Notes: a model not told the origin generated them from the sequence alone. Counted from the stretch's first letter, positions 1 to 10,185 are shown. The stretch is 64,000 nucleotides of DNA from Pseudomonas putida (GCF_003228315.1 NZ_CP029693.1:310001-374000); one strand, 5' to 3'. A program made the numbers and translations.

Positions 1-1431
1 ATGGTCGCCTCGGCCAACCTGTCGTTCGGTACCTACCCGATGCTCACGGCGGGCGCCTGCCTGTCGCTCAACGCTCACGCCAGTGAAGAACTCAAGGCCG
101 CGTATCTGCCGAACCTGTATGCCGGCATCTGGAGCGGCTCGATGTGCCTGACCGAAGCCCACGCCGGCACCGACCTGGGCATGATCCGCACCCGCGCCGA
201 ACCCCAGGACGATGGCAGCTACAAGGTCAGCGGCAGCAAGATTTTCATCACCGGCGGCGAGCACGACCTGACCGAAAACATCATCCATCTGGTGCTCGCG
301 CGCCTGCCGGATGCACCGCCAGGGCCCAAGGGCATCTCGCTGTTCCTGGTGCCCAAGGTGCTGGTCAATGCCGATGGATCCCTGGGAGAGCGCAATTCGC
401 TGTCCTGCGGATCCATCGAGCACAAGATGGGCATCAAGGGCTCGGCCACCTGCGTGATGAACTTCGACGGTGCCACCGGCTGGATCGTCGACGCGCCGAA
501 CAAGGGCCTGGCGGCGATGTTCACCATGATGAACTACGAGCGTCTGGGTGTCGGTATTCAGGGCCTGGCCCAGGGCGAACGCTCCTATCAAAGCGCCGTC
601 GCCTACGCCCGCGACCGCCTGCAAAGCCGTGCGCCCACCGGTGCGCAGAACAAGGACAAAGCCGCCGACCCGATCATCGTGCACCCCGACGTGCGTCGCA
701 TGCTGCTGACCATGAAGGCCTTGAACGAAGGTGGTCGCGCGTTCTCCAGCTACGTCGCGCTGCAACTGGACACCGCCAAGTACAGCGAAGACCCGGCGAC
801 CCGCCAGCGCGCCCAGGAGCTGGTGGCCTTGCTGACCCCGGTGGCCAAGTCATTTCTCACCGACATGGCGCTGGAAAGCACCCTGCACGGGCAGATGATT
901 TTTGGCGGCCACGGCTACATTCGCGAGTGGGGCCAGGAGCAGCTGGTGCGCGATGTGCGCATCACCCAGATCTACGAAGGCACCAACGGCATCCAGTCCC
1001 TGGACCTGGCCGGACGCAAGATCGTCGGTAGCGGCGGGGCGCTTTACCGTTTGTTCGCTTCGGAGGTTCGCCACTTCACCGCCAATGCCGGCGCCGATCT
1101 GGGCGAGTTCACCCAGCCGCTGAACGCCGCGGTCGACACCCTCGATGAATTGACTGAGTGGTTGCTCGACCGCGCCCAACACAACCCGAATGAAGTCGGC
1201 GCGGCCTCGGTCGAGTACCTGCAGGTGTTTGGCTACACCGCTTACGCCTACATGTGGGCCTTGATGGCCAAAGCGGCCCGGGGCAAACAGGGCGAGGACG
1301 ATTTCTATGCCAGCAAGCTCGGTACGGCGCGCTTCTACTTTACCCGCCTGCTGCCGCGTATCCACTCGCTGAGCGCTTCGGTCAAGGCCGGCAGTGAAAG
1401 CCTTTATTTGCTGGACGCGGTGCAGTTTTGA
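1..1431 (+). CDS. Acyl-CoA dehydrogenase with C-terminal extension (5' end cut by window)
   Basis: FAD-dependent acyl-CoA dehydrogenase, the first oxidation step of beta-oxidation. The visible 476 residues run from the middle domain (LTEAHAGTDLG near residue 50) to the flavin/catalytic segment QIYEGTNGIQSLDL near 324-337, where Glu326 sits at the usual catalytic-base position, and then a further ~130-residue C-terminal domain as in the ~590-600 residue fatty-acyl type. About 120 N-terminal residues should lie before base 1, so the ATG at base 1 is probably internal. It is followed at once by an acyl-CoA ligase, FadB-like and thiolase genes, so it most likely serves the same beta-oxidation operon. 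The chain-length preference cannot be read from sequence. Confidence 0.9.
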   Translation: MVASANLSFGTYPMLTAGACLSLNAHASEELKAAYLPNLYAGIWSGSMCLTEAHAGTDLGMIRTRAEPQDDGSYKVSGSKIFITGGEHDLTENIIHLVLARLPDAPPGPKGISLFLVPKVLVNADGSLGERNSLSCGSIEHKMGIKGSATCVMNFDGATGWIVDAPNKGLAAMFTMMNYERLGVGIQGLAQGERSYQSAVAYARDRLQSRAPTGAQNKDKAADPIIVHPDVRRMLLTMKALNEGGRAFSSYVALQLDTAKYSEDPATRQRAQELVALLTPVAKSFLTDMALESTLHGQMIFGGHGYIREWGQEQLVRDVRITQIYEGTNGIQSLDLAGRKIVGSGGALYRLFASEVRHFTANAGADLGEFTQPLNAAVDTLDELTEWLLDRAQHNPNEVGAASVEYLQVFGYTAYAYMWALMAKAARGKQGEDDFYASKLGTARFYFTRLLPRIHSLSASVKAGSESLYLLDAVQF

Positions 1432-1448
1432 ATCAGGAAAGCCCAACC

Positions 1449-3092
1449 ATGCTGAAGACCAAAATCATGCCGCCGGCAGCCGGTGCCTACAGCTACCCGC
1501 TGTTGATCAAGAGCCTGCTGCTGTCGGGGGTGCGATACGCACCCGACAACGAAATCGTTTACGCCGACAAGCTGCGCTACAGCTACCGGACTCTCATCGA
1601 GCGGATCCATCGCCTGGCCAATGCGCTGACCGCCGCCGGGGTCAAGGCCGGGGATACCGTGGCCATGCTCGACTGGGACAGTCACCGCTATCTGGAGTGC
1701 TTCTTCGCGGTGCCGATGATCGGCGCGGTGTTGCACACGGTGAACATTCGCCTGTCGCCGGAGCAGGTGCTGTTCACCATGAACCACGCCGAGGACGACC
1801 TGGTGCTGGTGCATGATGATTTTTTGCCGATGATCGAGCAGATTCATCAGGGCCTGGACACCGTCAAGGGCTATATCCGCCTGACCGACGACGTCGCACC
1901 CGACACCGTGCTTCCCGTGTTGGGCGAGTATGAAAACCTGCTGTCCCAGGCAGCCAGCCACCATGACTTTGCCGATTTCGACGAGAACTCGGTGGCGACC
2001 CTGTTCTACACCACCGGCACCACGGGCGAGCCCAAAGGCGTGTACTTCAGCCATCGACAACTGGTGCTGCACACCCTCAATGCCGTGGGCACCCTGGGCG
2101 CTCACCAAAGCCTGCCATTGCTGCGCTCCAACGACGTGTACATGCCGATCACGCCGATGTTCCACGTGCATGCCTGGGGGGTGCCGTATGTGGCGACCCT
2201 GATGGGCATCAAGCAGGTCTATCCCGGCCGTTACGAGCCCAACAGCCTGGTCCGGCTGTTTCGCGAAGAGAAGGTCACGTTCTCCCATTGCGTGCCGACG
2301 ATTCTGCAAATGATCCTTGGCTGCGAAGAAGCCCGGAACATCCGTTTTGATGGCTGGAAAATGCTCCTGGGCGGTAGCGCGCTGACGCTGGGCATTGCCA
2401 GTTCGGCCAGTGAGAAGGGCATTCAGGTCCACAGCGGCTACGGCATGTCCGAGACTTGCCCGATGCTGTGCCTGAGCTTCTTGCGGGGCGAGGAACTTGA
2501 TCAGACGACGTCGGCGCAATTGCCCACACGCATCAAGACCGGCATGCCGATCCCGATGGTCGACCTGAAAATCATCGATGCCAGCGGCAACGACGTGGCC
2601 CATGACGGCGAATCCCTGGGCGAAATCGTGGTGCGCGCACCGTGGTTGACCCAGGGCTATCTGAAGTCAGCACAAAAAGGCGCCGAACTGTGGGAAGGCG
2701 GCTGGCTGCACACCGGCGACCTGGCTTCCATCGACAGCATTGGCCGGGTGGAAATCAAGGACCGGATCAAGGACGTGATCAAGACCGGTGGCGAGTGGAT
2801 CAGCTCCCTGGACCTGGAGAACCTGATCAGCGAGCACGTGTCGGTCACCTCGGTCGCCGTGGTGGGCATCGCCGACGAGCAATGGGGTGAACGGCCGATG
2901 GCGCTGGTGGTGTGCGAGCCGGGGCAGTTCGTCGACAAACAGATGCTCGAAGCCCACCTGCAACAGTTCGTGGCCTGCGGGCGCATCAACAAATGGGCGA
3001 TCCCCAAGCAGTTCAAGTTCGTCGCCGAGATCCCCAAAACCAGCGTCGGCAAAATCAACAAGAAGCTGATTCGGGAAAGCGAGTTGGGCTGA
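1449..3092 (+). CDS. AlkK-like fatty acyl-CoA ligase (acyl-CoA synthetase)
   Basis: ATP-dependent activation of a carboxylic acid to its CoA thioester, supplying the beta-oxidation genes around it. At 547 residues it has the length of AlkK-type medium-chain ligases. It carries the AMP-binding loop YTTGTTGEPKG near residues 187-197, the YGMSETCPM adenylate motif near 330, and the C-terminal IKTGGEWIS hinge near 446. I chose ATG 1449, which has an AGGAAA ribosome site about 8 bases upstream; a TTG at 1428 would overlap the previous gene's stop. The spacing to the upstream gene indicates one transcript. The substrate is unknown; the neighbourhood suggests a branched, oxo- or hydroxy-acid rather than a plain fatty acid. 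Confidence 0.88.
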   Translation: MLKTKIMPPAAGAYSYPLLIKSLLLSGVRYAPDNEIVYADKLRYSYRTLIERIHRLANALTAAGVKAGDTVAMLDWDSHRYLECFFAVPMIGAVLHTVNIRLSPEQVLFTMNHAEDDLVLVHDDFLPMIEQIHQGLDTVKGYIRLTDDVAPDTVLPVLGEYENLLSQAASHHDFADFDENSVATLFYTTGTTGEPKGVYFSHRQLVLHTLNAVGTLGAHQSLPLLRSNDVYMPITPMFHVHAWGVPYVATLMGIKQVYPGRYEPNSLVRLFREEKVTFSHCVPTILQMILGCEEARNIRFDGWKMLLGGSALTLGIASSASEKGIQVHSGYGMSETCPMLCLSFLRGEELDQTTSAQLPTRIKTGMPIPMVDLKIIDASGNDVAHDGESLGEIVVRAPWLTQGYLKSAQKGAELWEGGWLHTGDLASIDSIGRVEIKDRIKDVIKTGGEWISSLDLENLISEHVSVTSVAVVGIADEQWGERPMALVVCEPGQFVDKQMLEAHLQQFVACGRINKWAIPKQFKFVAEIPKTSVGKINKKLIRESELG

Positions 3093-3145
3093 GCGCTCCA
3101 GTGATTGCTCGGTACCCACGCCTTTATCCGAACGAGAAAATACCC

Positions 3146-5257
3146 ATGAATGAATTGATCCAATACCAGAACGAAGGCCCTCTGGCCCTGATCGGCCTTG
3201 CCCGTGCCCCCGTCAACGCCCTCGGCCAGGCATTGCGCGAACAGTTGCTCGCGGCCTGTGAGCGCGCCGCCGCCGACGCCAGCGTGAAAGCGATTGTGCT
3301 GTACGGCGAAGGTTTGCCGTTCAGCGCTGGCGCAGACATTTCCGAGTTCGGCAGCCGGGCATCGTTCGCCCGGCCGGACTTGCCGGGCCTGTTGAACCGC
3401 CTGACCGAACTGGACAAACCCCTGATCGCCGCCATCGGTGGCCTGGCGTTCGGCGGGGGGCTGGAACTGGCCCTGGCCTGCGGCTACCGGGTGGCGGAGG
3501 CGGGGGCCCGGCTTGGCCTGCCGGAAATCAAGCTCGGCTTGCTGCCCGGTGCCGGCGGTACCCAGCGCCTGACGCGCCTGATCGGAGCCTCGGCGGCATT
3601 GGAGATGATTGCGTCCGGACTGCCGATCGAGGCCAATCGGGCACTGGCGTTGGGGCTGCTGGACCGCGTGGCACCCAACGCTGAAAGCCTGCTCGACACG
3701 GCCAGGGCGCTGGCCTCCGAGCTGATTGCCGAGCAGGCACCAGCGCGTCCGGCGTGGCCGCAAGCGAACCCGGGCGCAGCCCTGCCCGCGAACTACTTCG
3801 CCGAGTATCGCGCCGCCCAACAGGCGCGCTGGAAAGGCCAGAACGCGCCGCAACGGGTGGTGACGGCCATTGAAGCCGCCTGCAACCTGTCCTTGGCCGA
3901 AGGGCTGATCAAAGAGGGCGAGCTGTTCAAGGAGGCCGAAGCCTCCCGCGAGTCCGAGGCGCTGCGCCATGTGTTCTTCGCCGAACGGGAAGTCGGCAAG
4001 CTGCCGGGGCTGTATGCCGATACACCGATCCGACCGGTTAATCGTGTCGCGGTGATCGGCGCCGGCACCATGGGCGGTGGCATTGCGATGAACTTCGCCA
4101 ACGCGGGCATGGCGGTGACGCTGCTGGAACTCAAGGTCGAGGCGCTGGAACGCGGCCTGGCGCTGATCCGCAAGAACTACGACAGCAGTGTCCGGCGCGG
4201 CAAGCTCACGCCCGAACAGGTCGAGCAGCGAATGGCGCTGATCCACGGCACCCTGGACTACGCCGATATCGCCGACGCCGATCTGGTGATCGAAGCGGTA
4301 TTCGAGAGTCTGCCGGTCAAGCAGCAGGTGTTCCGGACCCTGGACGAGGTGTGCAAGGCCGGGGCGATTCTGGCCAGCAACACCTCCACCCTGGATGTCG
4401 ACGCCATTGCCGCCGTGACGCACCGGCCACAGGACGTCGTCGGCCTGCATTTCTTCAGCCCGGCCAACATCATGCGCCTGCTGGAGGTGGTGCGCGGCAC
4501 GGCCACGGCCGCCGAGGTGCTGGCCACCACACTGAAAGTCGCCCGGCGTATCGGCAAGATCCCGGTGGTGTCCGGGGTGTGTTTCGGCTTCATCGGCAAC
4601 CGCATGCTCGAACCCTATTCCCGCGAGGCGCACCGCCTGCTGCTGGAAGGCGCCACGCCGGCGCAGATCGACAACGTACTGAGCGGACTTGGCCTGGCCA
4701 TGGGGGTCATCGCCATGCACGACCTGGCGGGCATCGATGTCAGCTTCCTGGTGCGCGAATCGCGCCGTGAGGTGATTGCCCATGATCCCGGCTACTGCAA
4801 GCTGGCCGATGAGCTGTACGCACTGGGCCGCTTCGGCCAGAAGACCGGCCGTGGCTATTACCTCTACGAAGGCCGCGAACGCAAGGATGACCCGCAGGTG
4901 ATCGAGCTGGCCGAGCGCATTGCTGGTGAGTTGGGTATCCAGCGTCGGGTCATCAGCGATCAGGAAATCCACGACCGCTGCCTGTTGATGCTGATCAACG
5001 AAGGCATCCAGTTGCTCGATGAAGGCATCGCCCAGCGCAGCAGCGACATCGATCTGGTGTGGATCAATGGCTACGGTTTCCCGGCCTGGCGCGGGGGACC
5101 GATGCATTACGCCGAAGGGCTGGGCCTGGCCCAGGTGTTTGAACGCATCGGTCATTACCGCCAGGCACTGGGCGCCTATGGCGCGATGTGGTTCCAGCCG
5201 GCCGCGCTGCTCGAACGCCTGGTGGCCAGCGGCAAGTCGCGCATCGAACGTATCTGA
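3146..5257 (+). CDS. Bifunctional enoyl-CoA hydratase / 3-hydroxyacyl-CoA dehydrogenase (FadB-like)
   Basis: Hydrates enoyl-CoA and oxidises 3-hydroxyacyl-CoA with NAD. The 703 residues comprise an N-terminal crotonase domain ([26 protein letters not shown] with the catalytic Glu region), a Rossmann 3-hydroxyacyl-CoA dehydrogenase domain starting with [16 protein letters not shown] near residue 300, and two C-terminal dehydrogenase repeats. It is shorter than the canonical 715-residue FadB and resembles the peroxisomal bifunctional type. ATG 3146 begins MNELIQYQ; longer in-frame extensions would run back inside the ligase gene. Its position between the ligase and a thiolase means the operon can run a complete beta-oxidation cycle independently of the housekeeping fadBA. 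Confidence 0.9.
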   Translation: MNELIQYQNEGPLALIGLARAPVNALGQALREQLLAACERAAADASVKAIVLYGEGLPFSAGADISEFGSRASFARPDLPGLLNRLTELDKPLIAAIGGLAFGGGLELALACGYRVAEAGARLGLPEIKLGLLPGAGGTQRLTRLIGASAALEMIASGLPIEANRALALGLLDRVAPNAESLLDTARALASELIAEQAPARPAWPQANPGAALPANYFAEYRAAQQARWKGQNAPQRVVTAIEAACNLSLAEGLIKEGELFKEAEASRESEALRHVFFAEREVGKLPGLYADTPIRPVNRVAVIGAGTMGGGIAMNFANAGMAVTLLELKVEALERGLALIRKNYDSSVRRGKLTPEQVEQRMALIHGTLDYADIADADLVIEAVFESLPVKQQVFRTLDEVCKAGAILASNTSTLDVDAIAAVTHRPQDVVGLHFFSPANIMRLLEVVRGTATAAEVLATTLKVARRIGKIPVVSGVCFGFIGNRMLEPYSREAHRLLLEGATPAQIDNVLSGLGLAMGVIAMHDLAGIDVSFLVRESRREVIAHDPGYCKLADELYALGRFGQKTGRGYYLYEGRERKDDPQVIELAERIAGELGIQRRVISDQEIHDRCLLMLINEGIQLLDEGIAQRSSDIDLVWINGYGFPAWRGGPMHYAEGLGLAQVFERIGHYRQALGAYGAMWFQPAALLERLVASGKSRIERI

Positions 5258-5315
5258 TCATCCGGCGGTCACCACCACGGTGGCCGCCGCACTCTGTCTC
5301 CCAAGGATTTGCACA

Positions 5316-6503
5316 ATGAAAGAAGCCGTCATTCTGTCCACCGCCCGTACGCCCATCGCCAAGGCCTTCCGGGGCGCGTTCAACACCCTCAAGTCGCCGA
5401 CCATGGCCAGCCACGCGATCCGTGCGGCGGTGGAGCGTGCCGGTATCGAAGCCGCGGAAATCGAAGACCTGGTCATGGGCAGCGCATTGACCAGCGGCAC
5501 CGCTGGCCTGAACCTGGCCCGCATGGCGGCGCTGGCCTCGGGTTTGCCGTTGTCGGTCAGCGGCCAGACCCTGGACCGCCAGTGTGCCTCGGGCCTGATG
5601 GCCATCGCCACGGCGGCCAAGCAGATCATCGTCGACGGCATGCCGGTCACGATCGGTGCCGGCCAGGAAAATATCAGCGCGGTGCAGAACCGTAACATGG
5701 AGTGGGCCTACACCGAACGCGACCCGCAGGTGGAGCGCAACGCCATCCATGCCTACATGCCGATGCTGAAGACAGCGGAGCTGGTGGCGCAACGTTATGG
5801 CATCAGTCGTGAGGCGCAGGACGCCTACGCCCTGCAATCGCAACTACGCACAGCAACGGCGCAGCAGGCCGGGCTGTTCGACAGCGAGATCGTACCGGTC
5901 AGCAGCCTGCGTCAGGTGACCGATAAAGCCACCGGCGAGACGCGCCTGGAGCCGGTGACCCTGACCCGGGACGAAGGCAATCGCCCGCAGACCCGCCTGG
6001 AGGATCTGGTCAACCTCAAGCCGGTGATCGAGGGTGGCTGCATCACCGCCGGCAATGCCAGCCAACTGTCCGACGGTGCCAGTGCCTGCGTATTGATGGA
6101 GGCGCGCCTGGCCGAGCAGCGCAACCTCAAGCCGCTGGGGCTGTACCGTGGCATGGCGGTCGCGGGCCTCCCGCCAGAAGAAATGGGCATCGGCCCGGTG
6201 CTGGCGGTGCCCAAATTGCTCAAGCAGCACGGCCTGAAGGTCGACGACATCGGTTTGTGGGAGCTCAACGAGGCCTTCGCCTGCCAGGTGCTTTACTGCC
6301 GCGACACCCTGGGCATCGACGACGCCCGCCTGAACGTCAATGGCGGCGCCATCGCCATCGGCCACCCGTACGGCATGAGCGGTGCACGGATGGTCGGACA
6401 TGCCTTGCTCGAAGGCCGGCGACGCGGCGTGAAGTATGTGGTGGTGACCATGTGCGTGGGTGGCGGCATGGGCGCGGCGGGGCTATTCGAAGTGTTCCAG
6501 TAA
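5316..6503 (+). CDS. Acetyl-CoA acyltransferase (thiolase)
   Basis: Thiolytic cleavage of 3-oxoacyl-CoA, the last beta-oxidation step. The 395 residues show all thiolase signatures: nucleophilic Cys in [10 protein letters not shown] near residue 90, [18 protein letters not shown] with His near 349, and the second Cys in [11 protein letters not shown] near 380. ATG 5316 follows AAGGA at about 9 bases. It is the last gene of the left operon, with its stop 59 bases from the stop of the convergent sigma-54 regulator. A degradative 3-ketoacyl-CoA thiolase role fits the neighbours better than acetoacetyl-CoA synthesis, but motifs alone do not separate the two. Confidence 0.9.
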   Translation: MKEAVILSTARTPIAKAFRGAFNTLKSPTMASHAIRAAVERAGIEAAEIEDLVMGSALTSGTAGLNLARMAALASGLPLSVSGQTLDRQCASGLMAIATAAKQIIVDGMPVTIGAGQENISAVQNRNMEWAYTERDPQVERNAIHAYMPMLKTAELVAQRYGISREAQDAYALQSQLRTATAQQAGLFDSEIVPVSSLRQVTDKATGETRLEPVTLTRDEGNRPQTRLEDLVNLKPVIEGGCITAGNASQLSDGASACVLMEARLAEQRNLKPLGLYRGMAVAGLPPEEMGIGPVLAVPKLLKQHGLKVDDIGLWELNEAFACQVLYCRDTLGIDDARLNVNGGAIAIGHPYGMSGARMVGHALLEGRRRGVKYVVVTMCVGGGMGAAGLFEVFQ

Positions 6504-6561
6504 GCCCCCTATCACCTGAACGCGCGGGATTCAAACGCTGCGCGTTCGGGTCGATGCCGCT

Positions 6562-8514
6562 CTATTGCAGGCGCCGCCACAGCGTGGAGCGGCTGATACC
6601 CAGTTGAATGGCCGTCTGCGCCAGATTGCCGTTACAGGCCAGCAGTGTTTCGCGTACGTACTGCTTTTCCTTTTCCCGGGCGAGGTGTTTCAAGTCGCTG
6701 ACGGCCGGTGCCACTTGAGCGGGTGCCTGGGCCGTGCCCTGGCTTTTCAGCAGCTCGGGGATCACCAGGGCCAGGGCCTGCTCATCGATCACGCTGCCGT
6801 GCAGCAGGTCCTGCGCCGAAATCGCGGCACGTTCAATGATGTTCTCCAGTTCACGGATATTGCCTGGCCAGGCATACGCCATGAGCTTGGGCAACAAGGC
6901 CTCCATCAGCCGCTCCTGCAATCGCGAGGGGCGTTTGTCGGCATTGAGGCGCAGCAAAATGTCGCGGGCGATATCGGCGATGTCTTCACGGCGTTCGCGC
7001 AGCGGTACCGTCTGCAAGCGCAGGATGTTCAGGCGATAGTAGAGGTCGCTGCGAAACTCCCCAGCCGCGATGGCCTGGGACAGGTCCTGGTGGGTGGCGG
7101 CGATGATCCGGATGTCGATGCTGATCGGCTCACTGGCGCCCAGGCGCAACACCTCGCGCTCCTGCAGCACCCGCAGCAGGCGCGTCTGCAACGACACCGG
7201 CATGTCGCCGATTTCGTCGAGGAACAACGTGCCGCGATGGGCGGCCTCGATCAACCCGGGTTTGCCACCTTTGCGCGAGCCACTGAAGGCGCCTTCCTGA
7301 TAGCCGAACAGTTCGCTTTCCAGCAGCGATTCGGGAAAGGCCGCGCAGTTGATCGCCACGAACGGGCCACGCTGGCGACTGCTGACGTTGTGCATGCCTT
7401 GCGCCAGTAGTTCCTTGCCAGTGCCGCTTTCGCCAGTAATCAGCACGGTAGAGGAGGTGGCCGCATAACGTTCGGCCAGTGTCAGTAACTGGCGGGTGGC
7501 CAGGCTTTCGCCGCTGATTTGCTCCAGCCGGTACTTGGCCGAGAAACCCACCGGGCGGTGCGTCGAGCGAATGCGCTGGTCGGCGCGTTGTACCGCGGAG
7601 GTGTCCTGGCAGGTCAACACCAGGCCGGTGCGCTGGCCGTCTTCGAGAATAGGCAGGATATTGCTGACCACCAGATGCTGGCCCAGGCGGATGACGGTGT
7701 TCTCTTCGCCGACACCGCCTTGCAGCACGTCGTCCAGCGCCAGTTCCGGGCAAAACTCCTGCAAGGGACGGCCCAGCACCCGACGTGCCGGGATGCCCAG
7801 CAACGCTTCCAGCGCAGGGTTCAGCGATTGCACGATACCCAGATTGTCGACCGCCGCCACCCCGGTGGGGATGTGCTGCAAGACGCCGTCCAGGTGCCGG
7901 CGCTTGGCCAGTTCAATGCGCTGGCTGTGCAGGACGCCCAAGGCTTCTTCCAGCGCTTTGCGCACGGTGGCCTGACTCAATGAAAGCACGCCATGCAAGC
8001 CGATACGCTCGGCCAGTTCCACCACGGCCGATGAGCCGATCACGGTCTGGTAACCGAGGCTGCGGGCGTGCTCCACCGCCTGCCGGGCTTCTTCGAGCGT
8101 GAGGTAGGAGGCCTGATGGATCTGCACCGTGAACAGCGCGGCCATCGACTCGAGATCGGCATTGGTCCGCGCGTAACTGATGACGGCGATCTGCGGTGAG
8201 CGCAGTCGCGCCTGCTCCAGGGCCCGAAGCAGATCGACACCGCCCACGCGCATCGACAGCACCGGACGGCTCAGGTGCCGGCGCAGGTAGGCCGCAGTGG
8301 CGCCTGCGCACACAAAGACCTCGACTTCGTCGTTCTGCTCAAGCTCGCGGGCCAGTGGCAACGCTTCGGCGACCGTGGTGTCCAGCACGCGGATGCTGGT
8401 TTGTGCCGAATAGTCGGCCATCACGCCATTGACCACCCGGGCCAGATGGCTTTGTTGCAGCGGGCGTTCCAGATGGCTGATGAGCACGACGACGCGGGGT
8501 TGGCGGGGCTGCAT
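6562..8514 (-). CDS. PrpR-type sigma-54-dependent transcriptional activator
   Basis: Enhancer-binding activator of RpoN holoenzyme. The 650 residues fall into a PrpR-like N-terminal sensor domain (about 1-200, homologous in layout to propionate regulators), a PAS domain (about 205-310), an AAA+ domain with Walker A GESGTGKE near 358 and a C-terminal Fis-type helix-turn-helix (LAQTAIQLGISRSTLWRRL). The sigma-54 contact loop reads GAFSGS instead of GAFTGA. It is divergent from a kinase gene that has a textbook -24/-12 promoter (8683-8698), and paired TGTTTCAACAA repeats lie just upstream of its own start. It therefore most likely senses an acyl-CoA or hydroxy-acid metabolite and switches on the right-hand operon, in the position held by LvaR in levulinate loci. 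Confidence 0.9.
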   Translation of the reverse strand: MQPRQPRVVVLISHLERPLQQSHLARVVNGVMADYSAQTSIRVLDTTVAEALPLARELEQNDEVEVFVCAGATAAYLRRHLSRPVLSMRVGGVDLLRALEQARLRSPQIAVISYARTNADLESMAALFTVQIHQASYLTLEEARQAVEHARSLGYQTVIGSSAVVELAERIGLHGVLSLSQATVRKALEEALGVLHSQRIELAKRRHLDGVLQHIPTGVAAVDNLGIVQSLNPALEALLGIPARRVLGRPLQEFCPELALDDVLQGGVGEENTVIRLGQHLVVSNILPILEDGQRTGLVLTCQDTSAVQRADQRIRSTHRPVGFSAKYRLEQISGESLATRQLLTLAERYAATSSTVLITGESGTGKELLAQGMHNVSSRQRGPFVAINCAAFPESLLESELFGYQEGAFSGSRKGGKPGLIEAAHRGTLFLDEIGDMPVSLQTRLLRVLQEREVLRLGASEPISIDIRIIAATHQDLSQAIAAGEFRSDLYYRLNILRLQTVPLRERREDIADIARDILLRLNADKRPSRLQERLMEALLPKLMAYAWPGNIRELENIIERAAISAQDLLHGSVIDEQALALVIPELLKSQGTAQAPAQVAPAVSDLKHLAREKEKQYVRETLLACNGNLAQTAIQLGISRSTLWRRLQ

Positions 8515-8534
8515 GGCGTGGGCGATTCCGTGAG

Positions 8535-8577
8535 TGTTTCAACAAGGTTTCATAGTTGAATGCAGTTGTTTCAACAA
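8535..8577. promoter_or_regulatory. Paired upstream activator sites (TGTTTCAACAA x2)
   Basis: Two identical 11-mers TGTTTCAACAA at 8535-8545 and 8567-8577 lie 32 bases apart (three helical turns) on the same face. The second extends to the quasi-palindrome TTGTTTCAACAA. They sit 106-148 bases upstream of the -24/-12 promoter, the usual distance for a sigma-54 enhancer, and 21-63 bases upstream of the regulator's ATG, so they could also mediate autoregulation. Binding by the adjacent activator is inference. Confidence 0.6.
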
Positions 8578-8682
8578 TGCAATGCCAGTGATTCAAATCC
8601 ACATTTCCCGGAGCCGGGTGAAAGGGCTGTAGGCCTTGATTCATATGGCGTTCAGCAGTATCTCGAAGGGTCCTGGCAAAGC

Positions 8683-8698
8683 TGGCCCGGCAATTGCT
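8683..8698 (+). promoter_or_regulatory. Sigma-54 (-24/-12) promoter
   Basis: TGGCCCGGCAATTGCT matches the RpoN consensus TGGCNCG-N4-TTGCW with exact GG-to-GC spacing. Transcription would start near 8709, upstream of the ATG at 8765. This rules out the in-frame ATG at 8636 as the start of the kinase gene. Confidence 0.85.
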
Positions 8699-8764
8699 CA
8701 AGCCCTGACTGAAGTGAAGCCAAGCTCTTCAACAATAATTCCAACAGGTCAGGTGCGGCGTCTA

Positions 8765-9820
8765 ATGAGTGGTCCGAACGTAGCAGCGGCGAGAGTGTCG
8801 CGACCCGAAGTACAAGTGAAAAAAACCAGGCTTGAAATGTTCCTCTGCGCCCAGGCCGGCGCGCGACGGGTGACCGTCGACAATCAACAGCTGCTGTCTG
8901 GCGGCGCGATCCAGGAAAACTGGTTGCTCGACGTCAGCGTGGAGGGCGGCGCCCATGCCGGCAGCCAGCGCTGGGTCCTGCGCAGCGACGCTCAATCGGC
9001 GGTGCAGGGCAGTCTCAGCCGCGCTCAGGAATTCGCGGTGCTCAGCACCGTTCACCGTGCCGGGGTCAAGGTGCCGCGACCGCTCTGGTTGTGCGAAGAC
9101 GCCTCGATCCACGGCCGGGCGTTTTTCATCATGCAGTGGGTGCCCGGTATCACCAGCGGCCATCGGCTCACCAGCCAGCTGGGTACGGAGGGCGACCTGC
9201 AACTGGTGGCCGAACTGGGGGCCAACCTGGCGCGTATCCATCGCATCGCCCCCGGCGAGCCGGGCCTGGAATTCCTCGGCGACCCGCAGCAGGTCTCGCT
9301 GCAAACCTCGATTGATGTCCTGCGGGCCATGCTCGATCGCCTGGGTTCGGCCCAGCCCGTGCTGGAGTGGGGCTTGCGCTGGTGTGAGGCCAATGCGCCG
9401 CAGAGCACCGCCCGCTGTTTGCTCCATGGTGACTTCCGCACCGGCAATTACCTGGCCGAGTCCGGCCGGTTGCAGGCGGTGCTGGATTGGGAGTTCACCG
9501 GCTGGGGCGACCCGCGCGAAGACATCGGCTGGTTCACCGCCCGCTGCTGGCGTTTCGCCCGGCCGGACCTGGAGGCGGGTGGCATCGGCCCGCTGGAGCA
9601 TTTCATGCGTGGCTACAGCGAAGTGTCGGCCCTCGACATCGAGCCCGCAGAGCTGAATTTCTGGCAGGTCATGGCGACCTTGCGCTGGGCGGTCATCGCT
9701 CAGCAGCAGGCCCAGCGGCATTTGTCCGGTGAGGAGCCATCGCTGGAACTGGCCCTGACCGGCACGCTGGTCCCGGAACTTGAGCTGGACATCTTGCGAA
9801 TGACCGGAGGGCTGCGCTGA
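8765..9820 (+). CDS. APH-fold kinase, LvaA-like (putative 4-hydroxyacyl-CoA kinase)
   Basis: Member of the aminoglycoside-phosphotransferase fold family (351 residues). The catalytic loop LLHGDFRTGNYL lies near residues 218-229 and the metal-binding VLDWEFTGWGDP follows near 238. In Pseudomonas levulinate catabolism LvaA, with LvaB, phosphorylates 4-hydroxyvaleryl-CoA; animal ACAD10/11 fuse the same kinase fold to an acyl-CoA dehydrogenase. Here it is the first gene behind the sigma-54 promoter, overlaps the DUF6285 (LvaB-like) gene by ATGA, and an ACAD10/11-like gene follows. I infer the same chemistry on a 4-hydroxyacyl-CoA. Antibiotic phosphorylation is unlikely in this context. The start at 8765 is dictated by the promoter. 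Confidence 0.8.
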   Translation: MSGPNVAAARVSRPEVQVKKTRLEMFLCAQAGARRVTVDNQQLLSGGAIQENWLLDVSVEGGAHAGSQRWVLRSDAQSAVQGSLSRAQEFAVLSTVHRAGVKVPRPLWLCEDASIHGRAFFIMQWVPGITSGHRLTSQLGTEGDLQLVAELGANLARIHRIAPGEPGLEFLGDPQQVSLQTSIDVLRAMLDRLGSAQPVLEWGLRWCEANAPQSTARCLLHGDFRTGNYLAESGRLQAVLDWEFTGWGDPREDIGWFTARCWRFARPDLEAGGIGPLEHFMRGYSEVSALDIEPAELNFWQVMATLRWAVIAQQQAQRHLSGEEPSLELALTGTLVPELELDILRMTGGLR

Positions 9821-10185
9821 TGAACATTCGTCCCGACGCGAAGGACCTGTTGGCGATTGCCCGCCAGACCTTGCTTGACCAGTTGCTGCCGCAGCTGCCG
9901 GACAACCTGCGCTACCAGGCGCTGATGGTGGCCAATGCCATGGCCATTGCCGGCCGCGAGTGCGCTGCCGGCGCGCAGGCGCAGGCTCTTGAGATGGCGC
10001 AGCTGTCGGCGCTGCTCGAGGAGGTTCCGGCAGTATCGGCGGATGTCCCTCGAACCCTGTGCCGGGCCATTCGCCAGGGCCGTTTCGATACCCCGGGCGC
10101 CGAGCAGGAACACCTGCTGTCGGCGCTCTCGGCGATCACTCGGGCGCGGCTGTCCATCAGCAACCCGAAGGCGTTGGTTCAATGA
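9820..10185 (+). CDS. DUF6285 protein, LvaB-like kinase partner
   Basis: A 121-residue helical protein beginning MNIRPDAKDLLAIARQTLL with the central YQALMVANAMAIAGRE segment characteristic of DUF6285. No catalytic motif is visible. In lva operons a small protein in the same place (LvaB) is needed together with the kinase LvaA to phosphorylate 4-hydroxyacyl-CoA. Both ends overlap neighbours by ATGA (kinase upstream, phosphatase downstream), so translation is tightly coupled, which supports a complex with the kinase. That it equals LvaB is recognition by size, position and sequence character, not a search result. Confidence 0.75.
   Translation: MNIRPDAKDLLAIARQTLLDQLLPQLPDNLRYQALMVANAMAIAGRECAAGAQAQALEMAQLSALLEEVPAVSADVPRTLCRAIRQGRFDTPGAEQEHLLSALSAITRARLSISNPKALVQ

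Noticed and set aside
2657..5155. An 832-codon minus-strand frame over the ligase and FadB-like genes
   Set aside because: Shadow frame opposite two genes with clear family motifs; no domains of its own and no ribosome site.
8636..8764. Upstream in-frame extension of the kinase gene to ATG 8636
   Set aside because: It contains the -24/-12 promoter itself, so it would not be on the mRNA; its translation has no family resemblance.
8765..9820. Aminoglycoside resistance gene
   Set aside because: APH fold only; operon with DUF6285, ACAD and SDR genes and sigma-54 control points to acyl-CoA metabolism.
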